Source of the DNA: Rhopalosiphum padi
Taxonomy: Eukaryota; Arthropoda; Insecta; Hemiptera; Aphididae
Direction of reading: 5' to 3'
DNA length: 64,000 nucleotides
Assembly (NCBI RefSeq): GCF_020882245.1
Contig: NC_083599.1
Coordinates: 49,006,748 to 49,070,747 of the forward strand
Notes under the pieces: generated by a model
Told to the model about the DNA's origin: nothing
Databases searched by the model: none
What the model saw: the letters and a program-made list of their open reading frames with translations, nothing else
In this document: piece after piece, positions 54,841 through 64,000 of the stretch
Position numbering within the stretch: position 1 is the first letter of the stretch
Layout: every line of letters begins with the position of its first letter
Translations under genes and position numbers: made by a program

Positions 54841-56827
54841 ATATAATAATAAATAATAATTTATAAACAATATTTTTTTAATAATTTTTGGTTTTCATTG
54901 GAAAGACTTTACTTAAAATTTATCAGCTACAGTCGTTTCAAATAAAATTGTAAGATATTAGTTTTTACCGTAGTTACTTCTTCTAAATGGCTAGCGCATT
55001 GTGCACATGCAAAATGTTTAAATATTGTCATATTTATATAGTATACAATCGCAAACAATCGAAATCATTAACATGTCAATATCAAAGTTACATAAGTTGA
55101 CCTTGTATAAGTTATAACGATTAACAATAATAATTTAAATTGTATAAGTTCACGGGTAATACCTAATAGGTAAAATTTAATAAAAAAAAACGAATTCATT
55201 GACACTAAATATTTTGTATTTATTTATACACTGTATACCTACACAGCGAAATCACTAAGGAAATCGATCAAGTTGAGTTAGTCAAGGATTTAGCATAGGT
55301 AATACTAACGATTAAATTCATATAAATATAGGTACATATAATACTATACTATTTTGTTTATATTATATTTATGAATTAACATGAAAAATGATCTAAAATA
55401 TTAGTCGGTACATAATAAACCTACATTTAATGTCTATATAGAATTGTTTAACGATGTTTGCCAAATTATACATTAACCAATCTATTTCAATAATGTAAAT
55501 ACAAATTGTTAAGGTACCTATTATTATATTATTTATAGTACATTTATATTGTTCGTCCCTTGTGCATTTACTTTTCAACTTTAGTAATTGTCGATTAACA
55601 CAAAAGAACATTAGTAAATATAGATGCGGTATCTCATAAATAATATATCAGAAATATCAGTTTTTATGCAGTATAGTCGTCATTTTTCTTCGTGAAATAT
55701 TTTCATAATGGTTTTTGCACAACATATGGATATATTTATAATCGATAAACCTCATCAGAACAAAAAAACAAATTATAAATAATTTAACTTGTAAACGCTA
55801 TAAAGATTAAATGTTAAATGAATTGGTTCGCACTTTCGCAGATGAAATCGTTAACGTAAAAACGTATTACGAGTAATAAAGGAAGTAGGTAAATATTATT
55901 TAAAAAAATTATTAATTAAAATTTCCATATGTTTGAAAATATTATATTATTATAACCTATTACATTTTTAAATGTAAATTTTAATTTTGATACGAAACTA
56001 CGTATAAAGCTAATACGTTTTAAACTATGAACTTAATTAACAATCCATAATTAAATAAAAACTGATTTAAAATGATTAATTGTACGTTTCCTTTAATAAA
56101 TATAGGATATAGTAATATAAATATTACTCTATGGAACTTAATTAATGATGGTTTTTTTTTATTTTATTTTATTGTGTCAATAACTCAGTATAGGTACTAT
56201 GTACTTAATATAACTTTATAAGATGTCGTTTCCGCTTTTGATGTCTTTGTCTTATTACAGAGTACAATTTATTTATAGTTAATATTAGAACACATTTACA
56301 TATTATTATAAAATTTGTAGAGGGAAATATGAACTGTGATTGAACAAAGTATGAAGTATTTTTTAAGACGAATTATATGAATTTGAAATTATTTAAATAC
56401 TTATGATAATCGCTAAAAACTACATTTTAATTTTAAAGATAGGTACACAAGAACATACAATTGTAATTAACTTGAGTATTATACCTATATCAAATTTTAA
56501 ATTTAAATTTAACTATTTTTTATGTTTTCATGTACTATTTGTAAAATTATATATTATTATACCAATAACAGCAAATGTCTGTATTATTATATTATCATAC
56601 TATTTTTCATTTTAACCTATCTCACCACTTACGAGAAAAAGTTCTGAAGCCCCCCCCTCCAAATATTTCCAAGCTTATCTTTTCAATAAAATAAATTATA
56701 TTAAAATGTGTAAATTGAAATTTCTACTCCCTCCTCCCCCAGATTTTTAACAATATTTATGACTGTATAATATATAATAAGTAATAACTATACTATATAG
56801 ACTATAGTAGGTATATAACTATTATAG
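54841..56827. other. AT-rich intergenic DNA
   Basis: No gene is seen. C-rich strings at 56650-56660 and 56727-56741 resemble the poly-C stretches found inside transposon ends elsewhere in the window, but no boundaries are visible. Confidence 0.4.
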
Positions 56828-57238
56828 CAGCGTTTCCCATTAGAATTTTGGAAAGGGCCGAATATTAATTTTGAAAATTACTCGCGGGCCGCATGCAGTG
56901 AATCAATTTAATATTTTAATTTGCGCAATGTTGATCTTAAAAATATAAGTGGGTGCAAATATTTAGTTATTTATTAGTTACTAGGTAGTAGGTAGTTACA
57001 TTTTTAATTATAATAATCAAGACATTTAAGAACAATAAGATGGAATAAATAAAATATATTGTAATATAATATACATTATTATATCAATTATCAAAGTAAG
57101 ACAACAAAATAAGTATTTTGTTTTATTTTTTCTAAAAATGTAGAATGTTTGATTTTAGAATAACGTATAATTCTGTTTCAGTGCTTCCAGTGCTAGTCAC
57201 ACAAAACTTATTAAATGGCCGCGTAGTGTGAACCGCTG
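56828..57238. mobile_element. hAT-like element, no clear target duplication
   Basis: The left end CAGCGTTTCCCATTAGAA and the right end, on the minus strand CAGCGGTTCACACTACG, both have the CAGCG(G)TT form. Just inside lie GGGCCG at the left and GCGGCC on the minus strand at the right. About 411 bp with no coding capacity. The 8-bp flanks do not match, so one boundary may be altered. Confidence 0.55.
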
Positions 57239-58797
57239 GTATACGTATAGCATATAATATTATTTACAATACGATATTTGTGATTTAAAATTTTTATATA
57301 TTTCGTAATATTATGATATTTTCATTTTTGATATATTTCTTTTATTTCAAGATAAAACAAAAATATGAAAAAAAAAACTCTGAGCACATATATAGGTACA
57401 TATATTTAATATTATACTCTTTTTACAAATTTTATAATAATTAATAAATGTTTTACTCTAGTACCTATTACATTATTACCTATTTATAAGCTATAGTGAG
57501 AATCATAAGCGTAGATGTGCCGTGTTATCTGAGTGTTAGACAAGAGACAACACATGCGGGTACAACGTCCTGTTTAAATATGTTAATCATTAATACAATT
57601 ATTTATAATAATTAACTATATAAATAAAAATTATATTTATTTTACAATATTACATACTTTAATGATGATTTATTTAAATGTTCCGAGCTCTCGCATAAGT
57701 ACCTACATATTTTGTACATTTTACCGTTTCACAATAATTTTTTTATTTTTACGTATTGATAAACCTTTCATAGTATTTTTAAGTACTAATTAAAAATAGG
57801 ATTTCTTATCGACTAAATAAGACTATACTACCAACTAAATATTTTACTGATATACTTACTTGAAACTTTAGGAACACTCCTGCATTTCTGTTCGATAAAT
57901 GTTTAGAGAAAAAAAAATTAGAAGAATTTATAAAATTTTACGTTTATTTATTCGTTCTTAAATTTTAAGACACAAAGTAAAATGTTTTGGAAATTTATTT
58001 TAAATAAAAATGTGTGTAATCAACTGTTTTTTAACTATCCGTTTTTTAAAATTAATTAGTGGAAAATATACTATTTGAAATAGATACTATATAAACTTTA
58101 CGATCATTATTAAATAGGTAGTTTCGTTCTTCAGATTCTCAATACCTATTTAAATATTTAGAAAATGAATGTCAAATCGTTTAGTTAGTTGTAATGTACC
58201 TAAAGTGGCAAATAGTAGTTTGTGGAACCATTCTGAAAACTAATTTATGAGAGGGATAAATGATTAATGTATTAATCAACCAGACTTAAAAAATCTTTTT
58301 TCTTTTCGTTCAGTCCTTGCCCCTTGGTACATTCAATACTTTATATCATAATAGATTATAACTTAAATTAATCATTTTTAATAGTCTTACGCCCCTATTG
58401 GCTATAGTCTGGTAATACGATTAACAACCCATTGTTTTCCGTTATTCGTTTGCTGAAACATGTCATATACAGGTCAGTACTTGGTTCTTAGTATATAGTA
58501 GTTATTAGTAGTATAGGTACTGTTGCAATGTTAAGATTAAAAATATATTCTTATAATATTGCTTGTTTTACTATAGTTAAAATATCAATGCATTTACAGT
58601 GATATGTGGGGACCTATTAATTAGTGATATGAAAATATTGTTAACCACTATTGCTATCTGAGACGATCTTGAAAGCAACTCAAAATAGTAAAACTATTTA
58701 GTCACATTTAGTCATACTATCATAATATATATATTATGTACACTATGCAGTAAATTATAATATTAGGTACTAGAATTTTTCATGAGCTGCGCTGCGA
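57239..58797. other. AT-rich intergenic DNA with one repeat arm
   Basis: Apart from the solo arm at 57533-57577, no gene or element is recognised. Confidence 0.4.
57533..57577. mobile_element. Solo arm of the TTAA inverted-repeat family
   Basis: AGACAAGAGACAACACATGC, then GGGTACAACGTCCTG and TTTAA, parallels the right arm of the full copy (AGACGGAGACAACATAATATGC then GGGTGTGACGTCCTC and TTAA). No left arm is visible, so this is a fragment. Confidence 0.5.
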
Positions 58798-59299
58798 TTA
58801 AGAGTACGCCACACCCGCGTCCCGCACGTATTGTCTCGTCTTACAAACGTATTAACATGGCAAATTATTGTCGTTCAGTATAGAATCAATTTTGTGTGTT
58901 TCGCAGCTAAACTTTAGTTTGAAGATTATAATGAAATGACCTATTATCAAATTTAAAGGTGAAAACACTATCTGTGTGACTGTGTGCTCTTGTCAGCTCT
59001 TTACGGTATTTTAATTTTTAAGCGAATTGTGATAATGTAAAATATTTATACCTATTTAAAAATGCTCGTAGTTCACTTAAAAAGTAAAATATCGCAACAA
59101 AAAAAAAACCAAAGAGTTCTCCTCTTGTTCTCGTCTTTAGGCTTTAAATTTGATAATAATAATATGTAATTTCACTCTAATATTTATTCTAATATTTAGC
59201 TAAACACAAAATTGATTCCACTGAACGAACATTAAATTTGCCATGTATTACGTTTGTGAGACGGAGACAACATAATATGCGGGTGTGACGTCCTCTTAA
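58798..59299. mobile_element. TTAA-ended element with about 165-bp inverted arms
   Basis: The sequence begins TTAAGAG and ends CTCTTAA. The left arm (58798 to about 58965) aligns with the reverse complement of the right arm (about 59135-59299). Shared phrases in order include CACACCCGC, TTGTCTC, ACAAACGTA, ACATGGCAAAT, GTTCGTTCAGT-like, AATCAATTTTGTGT and TATCAAATTTAAAG. TTAA at both edges is the target site used by piggyBac-type transposases, but that assignment is inference. There is no coding sequence. Confidence 0.7.
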
Positions 59300-60159
59300 G
59301 ACTTAAGACATAAGTAGTAATTATATTATTGAAAGTCCACTATGAGGGCACCCGACTTGACAATAATCAAAATTATGATTAAAAACGAATGATGACGCAA
59401 AAGCAGAAAAAATAAGGCCCCGGGCGCGTATTTAGGAAGGCTAACTGATTCGGGACATACTGGATATAGTCACTCGAAATTGGCGAGATTCCATTTTCAT
59501 AGATTGTGTAGTTTTTATGTTCCCTATACTGGCTATACTATTGTATAGGTAATATTTATAAAACAACATTTTATGTACATTTTTATTTATTATTTATACT
59601 TAAGTTTATTAAGTTAATATGTATAATGTATGTCAAAAAAATATATAATGCAATAATCTATGTATATTTGTTAAACTATTAATGTTTTATACATAAGTAC
59701 TATTATTTATAATTATTAATGTTTTAAGTTGTGCTTGCGAACGATAAGTAGATAGAAACTTAAAAAATAATTACTTATTTTCACTATTTTCACACGAAAA
59801 AAAATTCAAAAATGTATGCCATCAAATTTCTATTCCTATACACTATACAGTATAGCAGTGTACTGCGTCTAGATTTCCGTATTATTTTGTACTTTAGCCT
59901 TTAGCGTATAATGTAGTCCTTTATAGAAACATATTTTAAGGTATATTTGATAATAAATTATTAGAAAAACATTCTGTTATTAAACTTTAAATATTATTTG
60001 TTATTTGTGGCTAGCGACTGTAGTAATATAATGTATGTTTTATAAGTATTTCCCACGGCAGTATAGGAAACGTAAAACAACACGTTTTACGGGATCTCAC
60101 CCATTTCGGGCGACTATGCCTGAAATCAGTTAACCTTCTGAAAATCGCTCTCCGGGCCG
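59300..60159. other. Intergenic DNA upstream of the promoter block
   Basis: AT-rich, with a GC-rich string GGCCCCGGGCGCGTATTTAG near 59416 that may be another transposon terminus. No gene is supported. Confidence 0.4.
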
Positions 60160-60394
60160 ATAACTTTTGCCGCCACAATAAAACCGGCACGCGCGACTCC
60201 GTGCGCTGCCCTGCCGTTGTCGTCATCGTGTCACACGTTCCGTTTGCCACCGCCGCGCTACCAGCGGCCGCGTCGTCGTTGTCCGGCGTCGTCGCTATGC
60301 CGTCTTCACCGGCCGCCGAACATGTGCGTTCGGTGTGCGCGCGCCGAACGGCGGCGCACATAACCATACACACGCGCACAAACGCGCGGCAATA

Positions 60395-60420
60395 CGCGCG
60401 CGCGCACACACACACACACT
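60395..60420. repeat. (CG)n(CA)n dinucleotide repeat
   Basis: An alternating purine-pyrimidine run, CGCGCGCGCG passing into CACACACACAC, inside the promoter-like block. More broken CA/CG alternation continues to about 60475. Such runs are length-variable and can adopt Z-DNA; any role here is inference. Confidence 0.85.
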
Positions 60421-60630
60421 TACAAACTCGTGCGCACGCAACACACAGTCGCTCGTACACACGCACACATACACGTGAAATGTGCGGCGTGGGGTACTGC
60501 GCGTGCGTGGTCCGGTTCACCTCCTCTCCGACACCGCGCCGCCGCAACCGGCCAGGTATTTCATTGTCACTCGTCTTGGCGCTCTCGAACGTCGTCCGGT
60601 ACCGTCGCCAACTCGAGAATATTATAACAC

Positions 60631-60649
60631 CGACGACGACGACGACGAC
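60631..60649. repeat. (CGA)6 trinucleotide repeat
   Basis: Six uninterrupted CGA units followed by degenerate GACGA units to about 60660. It lies in the promoter-like block upstream of the raver-like coding exon, probably in 5' untranslated or promoter DNA. Confidence 0.85.
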
Positions 60650-60876
60650 CGACGAAGACGACCGTTTCGATACAGTAAAATTATTGTTATAATAAATATT
60701 TTTTGAACATTTAAACGATCGATTCTTTTCAACCACGTTCGCGTCAACCGCAAAACCATTACGTACTGCAACTACGACGAAGGCGATCAAAAAAAAAAAC
60801 CGTTAAGTCACACGTTTTTTTTTCAAACGACGCGCAAAACATTATCTGTGGTGACCGGTTCGTGTTATACCACACT

Positions 60877-61152
60877 ATGACGACGGAAACCGCCAAATCG
60901 GTGTTCGCCGTCGAGGGACACCCGTGTTTCAAGTACAAGCTCAACGATCCAAAGGCGTTTTGGAACAGTGCTGGTGCCGGCGTCGGAATCTCCGGCAACC
61001 ACCAAGTACTGCAGGCGACTGCATCCACCGAACGATTTTGGGAAGAAGAACCGGAAGAAGAGATCAAACGGAAAGTGCAAGATGCCAAAATCAAATTTCA
61101 CAAGGACAGACAGCTGCAGGTCAAGCACTTGCCCAGAAACGTTAGCGAGGAG
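60877..61152 (+). CDS. First coding exon of a raver-like (PTB-binding) RNA-binding protein, partial
   Basis: This is a 92-residue exon, open from an ATG with A at -3 to a phase-0 GTGAGT donor. Residues 1-50 are low in recognisable motifs. Residues 55-78 form a strongly charged, probably helical stretch (WEEEPEEEIKRKVQDAK begins it). Residues 79-92 start an RRM, with LQVKHLP in the RNP2 position followed by RNVSEE. The order of acidic EEI/KR helix, then Arg-containing linker, then [IL]xVxxLPxxV matches what I know of the start of RRM1 in raver proteins. Those are nuclear/cytoplasmic RNA-binding adaptors with three RRMs that bind PTB. The rest of RRM1 would be on later exons outside the window. 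Codon use and GC content differ sharply from the AT-rich flanks, which supports real coding. Another RRM protein is possible because family assignment rests on about 35 residues. Confidence 0.7.
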
Positions 61153-61158
61153 GTGAGT
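61153..61158 (+). other. 5' splice donor GTGAGT
   Basis: The exon ends ...GAG GAG and is followed directly by GTGAGTAA, a near-consensus donor in phase 0. Reading through it runs to a stop about 10 codons later. The RRM start would be cut off if the donor were ignored, so splicing here is the natural interpretation. Confidence 0.75.
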
Positions 61159-64000
61159 AATGTCGACCAAAGAATAACATTTTGAATTATAGTAGGTACT
61201 AAGTAGTAGTAGATAGTTTGGTAAATAGTAAGTACCTTTATAAAATATACTAAAGTAACTAGCAAGTAAGCAAGTTCTAGTAGTAGTCGTTACTTAGCAG
61301 TAAATAGTTCGGCAACGTTTTTTTTTGTGTTTAGTAGTAATTACAATACGTACATGCAATAATTGCTTACGACCGAACGATATTTTATAATCTTCGACAC
61401 CGGAAATAGAACCGGGAAATGCCCTGGGGTCATATTTTTGTGTGCCCGCTAGGCGGTCCTTAAACGTTGGCCTTTAGATTCGGCCTCGTCTGTCCCGAAA
61501 CTGCGTCATCGTCTCTACAAAGATGATTTTCGACCTTAATCCAAACGTTTTTATAATAATCGCACACATTGTTTGTTGTGCGGCTGGATTGATGCACGAC
61601 GGCCACGCGCGCACCGAACCAAGATAATCGATCTAAATTTAACTGCGGCTTCCGACATAAATTACAATTATGGGTTGACAATTTGACATTATCATTGACA
61701 GCTCATACGACAAGCTCGTATCGCATCGATTCGGATTTCCCCAAGTTAAAACTGGTTACGTATGTGTCATGTCGCGCGAATATTCTCATTGAAAACAATC
61801 TCGTTATTATTATCATTATTATTGCAACGCATCGTTTTAACGTAAAATAGAGAATTGATTAATAGCTAACAGGTACTACTTCCGACGACGCTCGTAATAA
61901 TCGTATGTGTATTTAAATAAGGAGGTACCTTACTTATAAACATCCAACGACCAATATATAATATTATTTCACGTTAGTACGTTGTAACTTATGCTGCATG
62001 ACGAGTTATTCAAATAATATTAATTTTAATAACGTACTCTGCGAAATTGTATTTTTAATTTTTGTTTTATACCGACTGCCGTTCTTACATATCCATTTTG
62101 CGAAAATGCCTTTTGTGATGTAAATTAACTGGGGTGGTATTATAAAATGTTTTGAGTATATTATGTTAAAAATTGTATACAGAGACCGTTGCGGATACGA
62201 TACCGGAACGGGAGTGAGTCTCCCGTATTTTTTTAAATGGTGTATCCGTATTCAATCTGGTATCTAATTATTATCATTATTTAGTTAATACTATTTTCCA
62301 TTTTAACTTTTATTTTTAAGAAAACAATTATGAATATGTACAATTTTTATCCTCCTTATTTTTTTTAGATGACTGGCGTGATTATTAAGTAGGTACCTAT
62401 AATATACAAATACAAACTTCGGCAATATTCGTGTTTATTTAACTAATTACATTAGTCTAAAAGATATTTTAAACAATAAAAACAAATTTTAAATTGTAAA
62501 AGATTGTTTTGTACGTATATGAAATAGAATTAAAAGCCGATTTAACAGTTTATAATATTTAAATAATAAATATGTGTTGTGTATATTCGTCTACACTTAA
62601 TATGTTTATCTACGATTATAATAAACGTTGAAGAGATATTTAATATAGATTATATTATATTCGTGTTAACGTTAGCTACTTTTATTTTCTAATTGTTTAT
62701 TATTTTATATATTATACATAGGTATACACAGGTATACTTACTAAAAAATATTATTAGTATTGATAGGTATTAAGAAAAACAAAGAATGCTATGATTAAAC
62801 ATTGAGTTAATGTATGAATCTTAAAATCAATTAATTTGTTCATATACACTAGAATAAATTAGGAAAAAAATGTATTTAACTCTGTTACCTTAGTAAAAAA
62901 TATTCATATCGTAAATATTTTTATGTTAATGCTTTAAAAAATTTAGCACATCTGAAATTATTTTTAAGTTAAAAATAATAATAATGTATCTGATATATGT
63001 ATTAGTAAAACGTGTGATAAAACCAATCAGCAGTATATTTATTATAAATTACAATTTTGCAGTTACCTGGTTATTACTAAAATTTATCGAGCGTAAAATA
63101 ATAAATGTGTACCTACACAAAAATATAAAATATTAGAGGATATCTGATGTTTTTTTTTAAAGAAATCAAGATGTAAATGACATTTAATTATAAAGTTTTA
63201 TATAATTGTATATAACAATGTTTAACATCAATAAAAATAATATTAGCATTTTTTTATTACAAAATTTCCATTAAAGAATTTTATTTTATTAAACTTAAAT
63301 TTTGAGAATAGTGAAATGTCTTATTTAATGACTTATTTGTTCCCTTTATTAGTGAAAATTTGGGTGACTACTTTTCTTATATTTCTGGAAAACTTGAATG
63401 TAGTGATGTATTTATTTTCGTTTCATTATCATAAACGATTCGTATAAAACGAAAATGATATATTATTAATTAGACTAAATTATATTATTAGACTTAATAA
63501 TCATTCCTTAATAGCTATTTAGTTATATTTTTCTTTCTAATTTAAATACTATTTGTGTGATGCAATCGACAAATATAAAGTAATAGGTAATCACAATTTT
63601 ACATTTTTAAATCGGTATATCCACTCGGGTTCGTATTTGCCACATTTACAATATTAAATACTAATTACGCTTTAATTATTATTTTTAAATTTTTATCTCA
63701 ACAGAATTAGACTTGTTAGTTGTCACAATGCAATCTTTTTTGTGCTACTTTTTTGGCAAGGTCTTCATAATATTTCATAAAGGAATATCTATTACGATTT
63801 GCTATGATTAATTTTTAAGATACATCTCTTATCAGTTTAATCACGCAGTATAATATGTAAGGTAGCTTAGTTGTCACATTGTTTTGGCATTATGATATTT
63901 TGTTATTTTACTACGTTTTATTTTAATTTAAAATGTTATCTAATAGTATAAATAGTATGACCGTCTATTTAATTACATTTATTTATGATTTTTGATATTA
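61153..64000 (+). other. First intron of the raver-like gene (5' part)
   Basis: No segment here continues an RRM in any plus-strand frame, so exon 2 must lie beyond the window and the intron is at least 2.85 kb. The first 650 bases are less AT-rich than the rest. They carry imperfect AGTA/GTAG-type simple repeats (about 61190-61310) and CpG-bearing sequence to about 61780, consistent with a CpG shore downstream of a promoter. From about 61800 to 64000 the sequence is ordinary AT-rich intron with poly-A and poly-T runs. I see no further gene. Confidence 0.55.

Larger units (their letters stand above)
60160..60876 (+). promoter_or_regulatory. CpG-rich promoter / 5' UTR block of the raver-like gene
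   Basis: GC and CpG content rise abruptly at about 60160 and peak between 60180 and 60660, then fall into a short AT stretch before the ATG. The block contains CG/CA dinucleotide runs, a CGA repeat and many CpGs, with no clear TATA box at a fixed distance from an initiator. Its position immediately 5' of the coding exon makes it the likely core promoter and 5' UTR. The transcription start cannot be fixed from sequence. Long open frames on both strands are a by-product of the GC-rich composition. Confidence 0.55.

Noticed and set aside
60011..60790. Long open frame of 259 codons on the minus strand upstream of the raver-like exon
   Set aside because: It lies in the CpG-rich promoter block, and its translation is driven by CA/CG and CGA repeats. 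It has no domain, and overlapping frames of similar kind exist on the plus strand (60201-60692).
61460..61681. 73-codon minus-strand frame in the first intron
   Set aside because: It sits in the moderately GC-rich part of the intron, has no motif and no supporting splice sites.
1..64000. CRISPR arrays, bacterial operons or prophage genes
   Set aside because: There are no regularly spaced direct repeats, no dense coding and no ribosome-binding-site pattern; the sequence is eukaryotic in character.

Overview
The window reads as insect nuclear DNA, most likely from an aphid. That is inferred from the very AT-rich composition, the frequent 'aggtacctat'-type words, one intron-bearing gene, and a dense population of small decayed DNA transposons. 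There are no bacterial-style operons. I found no rRNA, no tRNA I could support, no CRISPR array and no viral genes. Composition statements are by-eye estimates.

Only one protein-coding piece is well supported: the first coding exon of a plus-strand gene at 60877-61152. It encodes 92 residues and ends exactly at a GTGAGT splice donor. Its charged segment followed by the start of an RRM resembles the N-terminus of raver (ribonucleoprotein PTB-binding) proteins. A CpG-rich promoter-like block lies just upstream (about 60160-60876). The rest of the window (61153-64000) appears to be the start of a long first intron.

The first 60 kb is a gene desert. A second GC-rich island lies at about 15030-16440. 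It carries tri- and dinucleotide repeats, a pyrimidine-rich CAG/TCAGT site and short ORFs. It could be a promoter or untranslated first exon of an unseen transcript, but I cannot show that. Weaker GC-richer patches lie at about 7790-8170, 13010-13520 and 35930-36420.

Most other recognisable structure is transposon-derived. There are two hAT-like miniature elements with near-perfect 8-bp target duplications (4440-4731 and 42394-42974) and a third hAT-like element (56828-57238). A TTAA-ended family with long inverted arms has a full copy at 58798-59299 and fragments at 41481 and 57533. A long-TIR element lies at 16860-17472, with further short TIR elements at 21094, 40771, 45087 and 45706. A 32-bp-arm hairpin lies at 32458-32541. 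Several AT-rich blocks resemble one another and look like dispersed copies of an aphid repeat. I saw no convincing previously undescribed biological system. The best leads are the TTAA inverted-repeat family, the 32.5-kb hairpin and the 15-16.4 kb island.
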